NCBI RefSeq assembly: GCF_017254865.1
Contig: NZ_JAFKCV010000002.1
Location: 415,837 to 479,836 of the forward strand
Source of the DNA: Bowmanella dokdonensis
GTDB taxonomy: Bacteria; Pseudomonadota; Gammaproteobacteria; Enterobacterales; Alteromonadaceae
Direction: 5' to 3'
Length of the DNA stretch: 64,000 nucleotides
Position 1 is the first letter of the stretch; every line of letters begins with the position of its first letter. This document shows positions 16,487 through 25,780 of the stretch, one piece after another. The translations under genes were made by a program, and so were the position numbers. Under the pieces are notes generated by a model that searched no databases, was not told the DNA's origin, and saw only the letters and a list, made by a program, of their open reading frames with translations.

Positions 16487-17315
16487 CCCGCCAACCTCCA
16501 TTTTCCGGAAATCCTTTATCACCCGGGTCGTCGGACAGGGTAACGGCGTCCTGGTAGAAAGGAAATTGTCGCCAACCCTGGTGTCCCTGCTCCATCGATT
16601 GGGCAGCAGCCCCAGGGAGTCGGAGATACAAGTGCAGCATACTCGCCTGTTCGGCAGCCAGACCAAGATCTAAGTAAGCCGAAGCGGCAACAAAAGCAGT
16701 GGATACGGGCCGTTCCAACACCGTCTCCATCGCCACCCTGTGCTGTTTCAACCAGCTAAGTTGCCCGCCAGGTGATAAGTTCTCCAGGTAGTCCAACGCC
16801 TGGAGCAAGGGCAGTGACGCCACCCGGCGGTTGGGATCGAAGCCGGGCGGATAATCAAACGCCGGCCAGATATCTTCCCGGGTCCTGTGTCGATTCGGAG
16901 CTTTCAGTGTTTCCAGCCAATCCTGCAGGCTCTTATTGCAACGGGCGGCCGCGTCCATTAGCCAGCGAATTTCCTGTGCGCCACCGAGCTGCCCTGCCCC
17001 TACCGAAATGGCAGCAATTAACGCAGCCGCCTGAGTCGAACCACCTGCGCCGGCATTCATCGCCGCCAACACGGAAGGCTCACGAAGACCCGGATGGGCC
17101 AGAAAGACGGCTAACTTATCCAGGAGTTGGCATTCGTTCCGATCCGGTCGGCGTCCACTGAACAACAAATACAGGTATTCGGTCAAACCAGCACCGGGTA
17201 GAAGTTGTGTATTCACATCATAGCCATAGACTGACTGGCGAGCTGCAACAAAGGGGTCGCGCTCGTCCGCCTGTTCTTGCCAGATACGGGTCTTGTAACA
17301 ATATTTTCCACTCAT
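16479..17315 (-). CDS. Citrate-synthase-superfamily protein (operon gene 2)
   Basis: The 278-aa protein has the citrate-synthase small/large domain opening (VYGYDVNTQLLPGAGLTEYLYLLFSGRRPDRNECQLLDKLAVFL). It continues with GAGGSTQAAALIAAISVGAGQLGGAQEIRWLMDAA, aligned by eye with the L-H-G-G-A motif, but Leu replaces the catalytic His. The start at 17315 is chosen over 17321 because GGAGG at 17322-17326 leaves a 6-base spacer to it. It is translationally coupled to the ThDP enzyme upstream and to the second citrate-synthase-like gene downstream. The two may form a heteromer. The function is unknown. Confidence 0.65.
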   Translation of the reverse strand: MSGKYCYKTRIWQEQADERDPFVAARQSVYGYDVNTQLLPGAGLTEYLYLLFSGRRPDRNECQLLDKLAVFLAHPGLREPSVLAAMNAGAGGSTQAAALIAAISVGAGQLGGAQEIRWLMDAAARCNKSLQDWLETLKAPNRHRTREDIWPAFDYPPGFDPNRRVASLPLLQALDYLENLSPGGQLSWLKQHRVAMETVLERPVSTAFVAASAYLDLGLAAEQASMLHLYLRLPGAAAQSMEQGHQGWRQFPFYQDAVTLSDDPGDKGFPENGGWRDE

Positions 17316-17317
17316 GA

Positions 17318-19105
17318 TCATCCTCCCGGTGTAGCCGAGGTCCCTTTGGCCAGGCCTTTAACTCTGTCCATCATGGGCGGTACTTCGTCGGGGTCGATGC
17401 GCAGATCAATTAGGGTCGGTCCGTCCTTGAGGAAAAAGCCCTCAAAATCGAGCTCCTCCAGCTTATCTGGATTGTCCACCACTATCCCCTCCACGCCCAT
17501 GGCCCTGGCCATGGCCGCAAAGTTGACATTTCCCAGTTCAAATCCGCTGGGCTCTGCACCACCCAAACGCTGACCGTGCATCACCATGCCCAGCACCCCG
17601 TCATTGAGTACCAGAAATACAATGGGTAATTTCTGTTGCAGGGCCACGGTAATCTCCTGAGCGCTCATCAGGTAGCTGCCGTCTCCTGTCACACACACAT
17701 GGGGATGGCGTTCCTTGTCAGCCAGGGCCGAGCCGATAACCGCGCCGATGGACCACGCCATAGCGCCCAACCCCATGGCAATATGGTATTTTCCATCGCT
17801 TTCCGGCCGCTGGTAATAGTGTATGGACCAGGCCCAGGCATTGCCCGCATCGACAAAGAACCGGCTACCCGGCGGCAGGACTCTGCTCAGGTGGGTAAAG
17901 ACCCGTTGCGGCTTGAGGATAACCGCTTCTTCCCTGCCGCCCGTGGGATCGTTCAGAGCCACCCGGCAGCCGTTGATATTCCTTGGCAGGGGCTGCGCGA
18001 ATACCTGCCAGTGCTTGCCCCATTTGAATTTCCCCTCCTTGACCTCGTCTATCAGGCGCTGAAAAACCGACGGCAGATAACCGCATACATGCAGTTTGGC
18101 CATGGGGGAGCGGGTAAAATGCTCAGGGGTATAATCTATATGGATCAGTTTGTGGTTCATCAACTCCACGGCCCAGCCGCTGGTGCCAAGCTCCCCCAGC
18201 GCCGCCCCGACGGCCAGCACCAGATCGAGCTTTCCGTCCCTGTCCTCAAGCAGTTCCTTGGCACTTTGATGACCGCCGAATCCATATACCCCCCGATACA
18301 GACGATGGGTTTCGTCCACCCAGCGTTTACCCATGGGCCCGGTTACAAAGGGGGCATTGATCAGCTCGGCGAACGCCATAATCTGCTCAGACGCCTCAGC
18401 ACAGCCATCTCCCAGGAACAGCGCCACCCGTTCGGCCTTGGCCAGTTCCCTGATAAGACCGACCAGCGCTTCCTTATCGGAGAGGGTAAACTTGTGCATC
18501 AGGCTCTCGACCCTGATCTGTGGTCGCTGACTTACGGTGGCGCGCAATACATCCGAAGGAATACTGATATGTACCGGACCGGCCGGGATCCTGCGGGTGG
18601 CCATGATGGCCGAAATCAGTTTGTGTTCCATCTGCTCCTGATGGCTGACCAGCGAATTATAACGGGTGCAGTAGCGAAACATGCCCACCGTATCGATAGC
18701 CGCACAGGATGAATCCTGCAGGGCCCTGCGGCCAAACTTGGGCAGCGGTGTCTGGGCGGTGATCACCAGCATGGGTGTATTGTCGGCATAAGCCCCGGAC
18801 ACACCGGTAATCAGGTTGGTGGCACCCGGTCCCGTGGTCGCACAGCAGACACCTATCTTGCCGTTCTCCCTGGCATAGCCGTCTGCCATAAAGGCCGCAC
18901 CGGCTTCGTGCCTGGCCACCACTATACGTGGCCCGCCCCGCCTTTCACTGCGTGCCAGGGCATTGAACAGAGGTTCGATGGCGCCACCAGGCACGCCGAA
19001 CACGCAGTCCACTCCCAACTGACTCAGGTATTCGACGATCAGGTCGGCATAAGTGAAAACATCCGTTTCTTCTTGCTCTTCCCTGATTTGAGCGGCTCCA
19101 GACAT
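17318..19105 (-). CDS. Acetolactate-synthase-like thiamine-diphosphate enzyme (operon gene 1)
   Basis: The 595-aa protein has the three-domain layout of AHAS-type ThDP enzymes. The N-terminal Pyr domain carries the proton-relay Glu67 (ARHEAGAAFMADGYA) and CCATTGPGATNLITG. The middle domain has LFLGDGCAEASEQ. The C-terminal PP domain carries the Mg-ThDP motif beginning GDG at 474-476 and ending VLNDGVLGM. It could carry out 2-oxoacid decarboxylation and carboligation. No small regulatory subunit is encoded beside it, as would be expected for biosynthetic AHAS. Instead, two citrate-synthase-like genes follow in overlapping frames, which suggests a dedicated side pathway. The substrate is unknown. 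Confidence 0.85.
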   Translation of the reverse strand: MSGAAQIREEQEETDVFTYADLIVEYLSQLGVDCVFGVPGGAIEPLFNALARSERRGGPRIVVARHEAGAAFMADGYARENGKIGVCCATTGPGATNLITGVSGAYADNTPMLVITAQTPLPKFGRRALQDSSCAAIDTVGMFRYCTRYNSLVSHQEQMEHKLISAIMATRRIPAGPVHISIPSDVLRATVSQRPQIRVESLMHKFTLSDKEALVGLIRELAKAERVALFLGDGCAEASEQIMAFAELINAPFVTGPMGKRWVDETHRLYRGVYGFGGHQSAKELLEDRDGKLDLVLAVGAALGELGTSGWAVELMNHKLIHIDYTPEHFTRSPMAKLHVCGYLPSVFQRLIDEVKEGKFKWGKHWQVFAQPLPRNINGCRVALNDPTGGREEAVILKPQRVFTHLSRVLPPGSRFFVDAGNAWAWSIHYYQRPESDGKYHIAMGLGAMAWSIGAVIGSALADKERHPHVCVTGDGSYLMSAQEITVALQQKLPIVFLVLNDGVLGMVMHGQRLGGAEPSGFELGNVNFAAMARAMGVEGIVVDNPDKLEELDFEGFFLKDGPTLIDLRIDPDEVPPMMDRVKGLAKGTSATPGG

Positions 19106-19161
19106 AACTGACCTTTTAATTATTCTAGTGTCAGGCAGGCGTGAACGTCGGGCAGGCGTAC

Positions 19162-21654
19162 TCAGGAACCGTAATGTGCCTGCAACGCCTCAATGTCCAT
19201 GGGCCAGCAGATATAATAACCCTGCGCGTAGTCCACACCAAGAGCCTGTAACTCTATCAGGGTTTTCTCATCTTCGACAAATTCTGCCACCGAGCGTTTG
19301 CCCAGCACCTTCGCCACCTCACAGATGGACTTGACCAGCGCATGATCAATGGGGTTAAGGTGCATTTCACGGACGAAGGAACCGTCGATCTTGATGGAGT
19401 CGGCCGGGATCCGCTTCAAATAGCTGAAGGTACTGAAACCGGTGCCAAAATCATCAATGGAAAATTCACAGCCAAGTTGTTTCAACTGCTGCATCATCTG
19501 CCTGGACGCATCCAGGTTGCTCAGGCTGGCTGACTCGGTCAGCTCAAAAATGATGCGATTGGGCGCCACGCCGTACTGTTTGAGCTTTTCCTCCACCAGC
19601 GGCAAAAGACGGGCGTCATCAAAGGCCTGAGCGGACAGATTGATAGCCACTTTCTGCAGCAGGGGGTAGCGGCTCATCATGCAGATGGCTTTGGAAATCA
19701 CCTGGTGGTCGAGCAGGTTAATATCCTCCGCCCGTTCAAGGGCGGGAATAAAGTCTCCCGGATAAACCAGCTTATCTTCAATCAACAGCCTGACCAGGGC
19801 TTCGAAATAGACCACCTCGCGGCTCTGGCATCGCACGACGGGCTGAAAATGCAACAGCATCCGGTCATTGACTATGGCCTCATTGAGTGTCTGAACCCAA
19901 CGAATGGACGCTTTAAAATCACTGCTGTCCTGATCCTGTTCATCGTACAAGTGGGCCAGGTTGCGCCCCCGTCTTTTGGCCACGTACAAGGCGATATCCG
20001 CCTGCTGCAGATAAGTCTGGGCCGACAGTTTACCGTCAATCTCCGCAATGCCGACAGAACAACTGACCACATAAATGCGGTCCTCGAAATGATAATGTCC
20101 CTGGCACATGGCGTCACAGATGTTTTCGGCCATTATCCTGGCATCCTGACGACTGGTATGCAGCAATAACAGGGCAAACTCGTCCCCTCCAATTCGGCAC
20201 AGAATATCACTGCTCCGCTTGCACTGGGTCAGGCGCCTGGCCACCTCCTTAAGTACCGCATCCCCCTGCTGATGGCCGTGGGTATCGTTAATGACCTTGA
20301 AATGATCCAGATCTATATACAGCAACGCATGACTGTCCTGGTGCCGCCGCGCTGATTCAGTCAGCAGGTTCAGTTGCTGATCGAAGAAATGCCGGTTGTA
20401 CAGATCGGTAAGAGTGTCATGCAGGGCAAGGTGCTGCAGTTGCTGTTCGGCCTGTTTGCGTTCATCAATGTTGTCCAGGGTCAGGGTAACAGTCTGCTTC
20501 CCGGACGCGTCCAGCAGGGTATTGAACTTGGCACCCACCCAGCGGCTGTTGAATCTGGCGTGACGCAGCTTGAACTCGCAGCTCTGGTAGCTGGTTTCTC
20601 CCCGGTACAGGGAGCGCAGCATCTCCTCAACCTGTCCTGCTTCCCTGGCGAAGCTGTTATCGACAAAGGACAGGAAGGGCTCTCCCATGCTGGTATCCCT
20701 GGCATAACCGGTCAGCACCTCCCAGGCGGGATTAAGAAACCGGATCTTTCCTTCATTGTCCAGTTCCATGATAACGGTGGACAGGTGGGACAAGACCCTC
20801 TGGTGGGTATCGGACAAGGCCTGATACTGGGCGTTACGACTATTGAGGGCGCGGACCTTATCGGCAAACTGAGCGTTACTGACCATGAAGTCTTCGCGCT
20901 GGATAGCCACTTCCATCACATGACGCAACTGCTCGACCCGAAACGGCTTGCTGATAAAATCCACCGCCCCCTGCCCCATCATCGACTCAGCAATCTCCAG
21001 GCCGCCATGTGCCGTCATCACTACGACTGTCTGACTGGGACGAAGCTTAAGAATCTCTGCCAGTACCTGCTGTCCGGACAGGCCGGGCAACATCACATCA
21101 AGCAACACCACGGCATAGTCGCCGCGGGCAAACATCTCAACCCCCTGGGCGCCGTCTGCGGCGATCTGCACCCGGTATTTGGGCTGTAAGACCCGACTAA
21201 TCAGCTCTGCCGTGTCCGGCGTATCCTCTACCACCAGCACAGACAGCTTCTTCTCCCAGGGACCGTTGGATACCACCCTGCCTGCCAGTTCGGGCAGTCG
21301 CTCGAATTGTTCAATGGGCAGCACCTCATCGATACCATAGGCCCTGGCCGTGGTTTCGGCTATACGCTCACAGTGGGTGGCGGTCAGCAGAATAAAAGGC
21401 GTATCGGCTGCAGAACGGAACAGGCCGGCCCTGAGCATGCGCGACAACCGCCACCCGTCCAACGGCTCCACTTCCACTTCTGATATCAGTAAGTCAAAGG
21501 ACTGCTCTTTCAACAGGGCCAGTGCATCGGCACTGCTGCCCGCCTGGCACAGGGTGACTGGGGCCCTGGATTGCAGCAACGCAGCAATGGACTGGCGCTG
21601 TGCATCATCCCGGGCAATCAGCAATACATGGTTCAGATTCGTTGGAACGGCCAA
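19162..21654 (-). CDS. REC-REC-PAS-GGDEF-EAL signalling protein
   Basis: A first receiver-like domain (LLIARDD...LLISEVEVEPLDGW) lacks the phosphoacceptor Asp, with Glu or Ser at that place. A second receiver is complete (VLVVEDT, YAVVLLDVMLPGLSG, FISKPF). A PAS domain follows, then a GGDEF domain with intact IGGDEF and an RxxD inhibitory site (RSSD five residues before), then an EAL domain with EALVR, NLSAQ and DDFGTGFS. Both synthesis and breakdown of c-di-GMP are possible. The TTG at 21654 has AAGGAG upstream and puts the first domain at the N-terminus; ATG 21732 is a longer alternative (856 aa). It stands alone. Confidence 0.88.
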   Translation of the reverse strand: MAVPTNLNHVLLIARDDAQRQSIAALLQSRAPVTLCQAGSSADALALLKEQSFDLLISEVEVEPLDGWRLSRMLRAGLFRSAADTPFILLTATHCERIAETTARAYGIDEVLPIEQFERLPELAGRVVSNGPWEKKLSVLVVEDTPDTAELISRVLQPKYRVQIAADGAQGVEMFARGDYAVVLLDVMLPGLSGQQVLAEILKLRPSQTVVVMTAHGGLEIAESMMGQGAVDFISKPFRVEQLRHVMEVAIQREDFMVSNAQFADKVRALNSRNAQYQALSDTHQRVLSHLSTVIMELDNEGKIRFLNPAWEVLTGYARDTSMGEPFLSFVDNSFAREAGQVEEMLRSLYRGETSYQSCEFKLRHARFNSRWVGAKFNTLLDASGKQTVTLTLDNIDERKQAEQQLQHLALHDTLTDLYNRHFFDQQLNLLTESARRHQDSHALLYIDLDHFKVINDTHGHQQGDAVLKEVARRLTQCKRSSDILCRIGGDEFALLLLHTSRQDARIMAENICDAMCQGHYHFEDRIYVVSCSVGIAEIDGKLSAQTYLQQADIALYVAKRRGRNLAHLYDEQDQDSSDFKASIRWVQTLNEAIVNDRMLLHFQPVVRCQSREVVYFEALVRLLIEDKLVYPGDFIPALERAEDINLLDHQVISKAICMMSRYPLLQKVAINLSAQAFDDARLLPLVEEKLKQYGVAPNRIIFELTESASLSNLDASRQMMQQLKQLGCEFSIDDFGTGFSTFSYLKRIPADSIKIDGSFVREMHLNPIDHALVKSICEVAKVLGKRSVAEFVEDEKTLIELQALGVDYAQGYYICWPMDIEALQAHYGS

Positions 21655-21848
21655 ATAAAAAAAACTCCTTAAACTGGGTCTGGCAAGGCATCCATTCAGT
21701 CCCCGGATACCTTCTGATGTGGAAAAATCCATCTTTTCAGAGAGATAGACAGGTCCATCAGCAAAATCAGGGCAAAGGTTAACACTTTTAGCCTGATTGA
21801 AAACAGTGAAAAATGAGGGTCGGATCTGTGTAAGTCTTACTATGGCAA

Positions 21849-21880
21849 GAAAAAATAAAAAGGGCGCCGGATGGCGCCCT
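21849..21880 (-). terminator. Rho-independent terminator of the amidohydrolase pair
   Basis: On the minus strand, AGGGCGCC-ATCC-GGCGCCCT (21861-21880) forms an 8-bp GC-rich stem with a 4-base loop. A T-rich run (TTTTTATTTTTTTC) follows immediately downstream. It lies about 20 bases after the stop of the 21899-23170 gene. Confidence 0.88.
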
Positions 21881-21898
21881 GAATGTCGCTGATACGAA

Positions 21899-23170
21899 TC
21901 AGGGACGGACGTAGCTCATTGGCTTATCCTGGTCCAGTTCCAGATAGCGATCCCGCAGCTTGGTCTGGCGTGATTCCAGCACAATCTCCTCCCCCTGGAT
22001 CACTACATGCTCAGGCGCCACCATCACCTCCAGCGGGTCCCCGGACCAGACCACCAGATCGGCCACTTTTCCCGCCTCCAGGCTGCCGTACTCTTTGTCA
22101 ATGCCAAACAGCCTGGCATTGTTGATGGTCAGTGCAGCCAGACCGTCCTGCCAGGGCAGGCCGTTGGCTACCGCATTGCCTGCGTGCTGGGTGGCCAGAC
22201 GCAGGTTGTGGGTCTCCACCCCGATAGAGACGGCCACCCCTGCCTCACTGAGCCTGCCTGCATTGGCCAGGGTCGCACCGAGCTGATCGAAGCTGTAGGG
22301 CAGGTTCGGCTCCGGGTCCAGAATCACCGGAATACCCGCCTCGGCGATTTCTGCGGCGATACGCCAGCCTTCTGTGGCCTTAAGCAGCACCACCCGGATA
22401 TCCGGATAGCGGGCCTTGAAGGCCAGGACCTGACGAATATCGGCGAGGCGGCGGGCATCCATGATCAGGGGCATATCACCGCTGACCACTGCCAGCAGCG
22501 CGTTGACATCCGCCTTACTCAGGCTGCCGTGCCACTCCTCGGCGGCCGACAAGGGTTTACCTTTGCGTGATCTGGCTTCCTGGACGGCATTTTCCAGCTC
22601 CGGCCATAAGGCGGCGCGGCTGCCGCCCATATCATCGGCGCCATGGTTGTCCACCGACACCGTCATAAAGGCACCGGGCTTGATCAGCTTGTCCCCGTCC
22701 CCGAGGCTGATGACGGCCCCGCGGCCCTTAAACAGGGTCTGGGTGTTAGCCATTCCGGTCGCCGCCAGGGTAAAGCCCTCGATACGGCTGACCGGCAGCA
22801 GGGTCGAATCGGGATTAATGGCGTAGGACACATCCAGGGCTGCACCGGCAGGGGAATAATCACGGGGCTTATAGCTGGCGTCCACCGTCCCGGCAGAGGA
22901 GCCCACTTCCACCAGACCCAGCGAGGTATAAGCGCCAATCAGACCGGGTGTGACAATTTTGCCGCTGGCATCGATCACCCGATAGCCGGAGGGCACCGGC
23001 AGGTTCTGGCCCACAGACTGAATGCGACCCTCTTTTATCAGAACGGTGGCATTTTCAAGGCTGCCCTGTTCAGACAGGGTATGCACATAGCCTCCCACCA
23101 CAGCCAGGTTCTCAGCCTGGGCTGACAGGGCTAAAAGGCCGGTCAATACGGCGATTGCAGTCTTGTTCAT
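21899..23170 (-). CDS. Secreted amidohydrolase-like protein lacking the HxH metal site
   Basis: The 423-aa protein has a signal peptide (MNKTAIAVLTGLLALSAQAE) and the amidohydrolase frame of an imidazolonepropionase-type enzyme. The N-terminal beta-sandwich is GRIQSVGQNLPVPSGYRVIDASGKIVTPGLI and the C-terminal part is GSLEAGKVADLVVWSGDPLEV. At the metal-binding position it reads GLIGAYTSLGL, whereas active members read G-x-I-D-x-H-x-H. It is therefore probably catalytically altered or non-hydrolytic. The start codon overlaps the stop of the upstream, intact-looking amidohydrolase by 4 bases, so the two are made together and may form a complex. Confidence 0.8.
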   Translation of the reverse strand: MNKTAIAVLTGLLALSAQAENLAVVGGYVHTLSEQGSLENATVLIKEGRIQSVGQNLPVPSGYRVIDASGKIVTPGLIGAYTSLGLVEVGSSAGTVDASYKPRDYSPAGAALDVSYAINPDSTLLPVSRIEGFTLAATGMANTQTLFKGRGAVISLGDGDKLIKPGAFMTVSVDNHGADDMGGSRAALWPELENAVQEARSRKGKPLSAAEEWHGSLSKADVNALLAVVSGDMPLIMDARRLADIRQVLAFKARYPDIRVVLLKATEGWRIAAEIAEAGIPVILDPEPNLPYSFDQLGATLANAGRLSEAGVAVSIGVETHNLRLATQHAGNAVANGLPWQDGLAALTINNARLFGIDKEYGSLEAGKVADLVVWSGDPLEVMVAPEHVVIQGEEIVLESRQTKLRDRYLELDQDKPMSYVRP

Positions 23171-24579
23171 TTTACGTCTCCTTCACCTGGCTGACCCAAC
23201 TCAAAGTCCTGTACAGGCCAACTGGCCGGGTCCTGACGGTCAAACGCCAGACCGCCATCGATATAGACGCGTTCGGCCTGGGCATAGGTGGAGAATGGAT
23301 CGCTGCTCCAGAGTACCAGATCGGCATTCTTACCCGGTTCCAGGGAACCTGTCTGATCATAAATACCCAGGGATTTGGCCGGATTGGCTGACAGCCATTG
23401 CCAGGCCTCCGCCCTGGAAATGTCGATGCCGGCGCGCTGACCGTCACCCAGGGCCTTGGCGGCTTCCTGGTTCAGACGCTGAATACCAAGGTCACTGTCC
23501 GAATGGACGATGGCGCAGGCATTGGCCTTGTGCACCATGGGGATGTTCTCGCGAATGCCGTCATAGGCTTCCATCTTAAAGCCCCACCAGTCGGCCCACA
23601 TGGCCGAACAGACATTGTTCTCGGCCAGCCTGTCGGCAATTTTGTAAGACTCCACGGCATGCTGAAAAGAAGCAATCTGGTAATCAAATTCCTTCATCAA
23701 GTCCAGCATAGTGCCCATATCATCGGCACGGTAACAGTGCATATGGACCAGGATTTCCCCGTCCAGCACGCCGGCCAGCGTCTCCAGTCGGAGATCCCGT
23801 TTCGGCGGGGTTGGATTCTTTCCTTCCTTGTGTTCACGACGGTACTTTTCCCATTTTTCCTGGTAATCCTGGGCATCGGCCCAGGCCTGGCGGTAGCCGG
23901 CCACATTACCCATGCGGGTAGCAGGGCCCCCTTTGTCGCCGTAAACCCGCTTGGGATTTTCCCCGCAGGCCATCTTCAGGCCATAGGGCGCACCGGGAAA
24001 TTTCATATCCTGGATAGTCCGATCCGGCAGGTTCTTGACCGTCACAGACCTGCCCCCGACCAGATTGGCCGATCCGGGCAGGATCTGCAGGGCGGTCACA
24101 CCACCGGCCAGGGCACGGCGAAAGCCGGGATCCTGTGGCCAGATGCTGTGTTCGGCCCAGACCTGCGCGGTCACCGGGTTGGTCATCTCGTTACCATCGG
24201 AATGGGATTTGGTTTCCGGAGTCGGATAAACCCCCAGGTGGCTGTGTACATCGATGATGCCGGGGGTGACCCACTTGCCTTCCCCATCGATGACGGTGGC
24301 CCCTTCAGGCGCCGCAATGGACTGACCCACCTGGACAATCTTGCCGTCTTTAAACAGCACTGCGCCCTTGTCAAGACGCCCGCCCTTGCCATCCAGCACA
24401 GTGACATTGGTAATCAGGGTAGCTTGTGCCGGCAAGGGCTGATAGGTACTTGGATATGGATCTTTGTCGATTTCCACCAGTGCGGACTGTTCGGGCTTGG
24501 CCTGCTGGCCGCAGGCCGACAACAGCCCTGCAGACACAGCTGCCAGCACCAGCAGGCGGTGAGTTGAGTTTTGTTTCAT
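23167..24579 (-). CDS. Amidohydrolase lipoprotein with intact metal motif
   Basis: The 470-aa protein begins with a lipoprotein signal (LLVLAAVSAGLLSAC, lipidated Cys23), so it is anchored in the envelope. It carries the amidohydrolase signature PGIIDVHSHLGVYPTPE, a mid-domain HMHCYRADDMGTML, ASFQHAVESYKIAD, and AIVHSDSDLGIQRLNQEAAKAL with the likely catalytic Asp. The C-terminal frame is GSLEPGKNADLVLWSSDPFSTYAQAE. It is probably a periplasmic metal-dependent hydrolase acting on a cyclic amide or peptide-like substrate; the specificity is unknown. It is the first gene of the two-gene operon. Confidence 0.87.
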   Translation of the reverse strand: MKQNSTHRLLVLAAVSAGLLSACGQQAKPEQSALVEIDKDPYPSTYQPLPAQATLITNVTVLDGKGGRLDKGAVLFKDGKIVQVGQSIAAPEGATVIDGEGKWVTPGIIDVHSHLGVYPTPETKSHSDGNEMTNPVTAQVWAEHSIWPQDPGFRRALAGGVTALQILPGSANLVGGRSVTVKNLPDRTIQDMKFPGAPYGLKMACGENPKRVYGDKGGPATRMGNVAGYRQAWADAQDYQEKWEKYRREHKEGKNPTPPKRDLRLETLAGVLDGEILVHMHCYRADDMGTMLDLMKEFDYQIASFQHAVESYKIADRLAENNVCSAMWADWWGFKMEAYDGIRENIPMVHKANACAIVHSDSDLGIQRLNQEAAKALGDGQRAGIDISRAEAWQWLSANPAKSLGIYDQTGSLEPGKNADLVLWSSDPFSTYAQAERVYIDGGLAFDRQDPASWPVQDFELGQPGEGDVK

Positions 24580-24759
24580 GTTATCCCTGGAAAGTTATCT
24601 GGGTGGTACTAGAGGCTGCTTAGCTTTCATATACCTCTCTGTTGAGAGATAAACAGTCTCTGGCAACCTGCCCTTATCGTTATGGGAAAGCTCAATTAAG
24701 CAGAATTGCCGGTTGTGATCAATAAGACTGCGACAGACGACCCGTTGCTTCGACCAGTC

Positions 24760-25713
24760 TCATGCAGCGAGTTGGACCAGGATGTCTTCGGCCCTTTGCA
24801 GGGTATGGATGCGCGCAAACAGCTCAATGGCCTGGGGGTACTGGCGCTTCAGGTAACCCAGCCATTGCTTGACCCGGTTAGGATAGTATTTTCCCTTGTC
24901 GCCATAAATTTCATAGCCGGAGTAGCGGCTCAGCAGGGCCCTGACTTGCTCCCAACTCATCGGCTCGGCTTGCTGTTTGATGACCCGGGCCAGGTTGGGC
25001 AGGGCCAGAGCGCCCCGTCCAAGCATCAAATCCTGGCAGCGGGATTCCAGGCGGCATCGCTGGGCGTCGGCTAACGACCAGATCTCACCATTGGCAACCA
25101 AAGGTATTTGCACCACGCCGCGGATCCGGGCTATCCAGTCCCAGTAGGCGGGCGGATTATATCCTTCCACCTTGGTACGGGCGTGAATGGCGATTTGACT
25201 GGCGCCAGCCGCTTCCAGCGCCTGGGCATTGGCGATGGCCAGGGACTTGTCCTCAAAGCCAAGGCGCATTTTGGCCGTGACCGGCTGCTGGGCGGGCACT
25301 GCCGCGCGCACTGCACTGACGATACGGTACAGACTGTCAGTTTCCTTCAGCAAGACCGCCCCACCCTTGCTCTTGTTGACCGTCTTAGCCGGGCAACCAA
25401 AATTAAGATCGACGCCATGGGAACCCAGTTCGACTGCCTGACGGGCATTTTCAGCCAGCCAGTCAGGATCCTGGCCCAGCAACTGTACCCTGACGGGCGT
25501 CCCGGCCGGGGTCAGGCCGCCCTGGTGAAGCTCAGGACACATCCGGTGGTAGACCTTAGCCGGCAATAACTGATCGACAATTCGCACAAACTCGGTGACA
25601 CACAGATCGAAACCGCCGATGCGGGTCAGCATGTCTCTCATCAAATGATCCACCACGCCTTCCATGGGAGCCAGGATTAAGCGCGCAGAGGATTGCAGAT
25701 CAGGGGCAGTCAT
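24760..25713 (-). CDS. dusC: tRNA-dihydrouridine(16) synthase DusC
   Basis: The 317-aa FMN-dependent enzyme reduces uridine 16 in tRNA. It shows LILAPMEGVVDHLMRDML at the N-terminus, the catalytic Cys107 in DLNFGCPAKTVNKSKGGAVLL, and VTAKMRLGFED, IHARTKVEGY and VANGEIW FMN-phosphate-binding elements. The C-terminal helical domain (YSGYEIYGDKGKYYPNRVKQWLGYLKRQYP) is the DusC type. It appears monocistronic. Confidence 0.93.
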   Translation of the reverse strand: MTAPDLQSSARLILAPMEGVVDHLMRDMLTRIGGFDLCVTEFVRIVDQLLPAKVYHRMCPELHQGGLTPAGTPVRVQLLGQDPDWLAENARQAVELGSHGVDLNFGCPAKTVNKSKGGAVLLKETDSLYRIVSAVRAAVPAQQPVTAKMRLGFEDKSLAIANAQALEAAGASQIAIHARTKVEGYNPPAYWDWIARIRGVVQIPLVANGEIWSLADAQRCRLESRCQDLMLGRGALALPNLARVIKQQAEPMSWEQVRALLSRYSGYEIYGDKGKYYPNRVKQWLGYLKRQYPQAIELFARIHTLQRAEDILVQLAA

Positions 25714-25780
25714 TTCTTTTACGGGCAGAAGCAGGTAGTCTGAGGGGCGCGAAGTCTAACAAATTCCTGTGGTAAAAAGT

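Noticed and set aside
17636-18712. Long plus-strand open frame opposite the ThDP enzyme gene
   Set aside because: It has no start context and lies fully inside a well-supported gene on the other strand.
23398-24567. Long plus-strand open frame opposite the amidohydrolase
   Set aside because: It is antisense to a clear gene and has no protein-family features.
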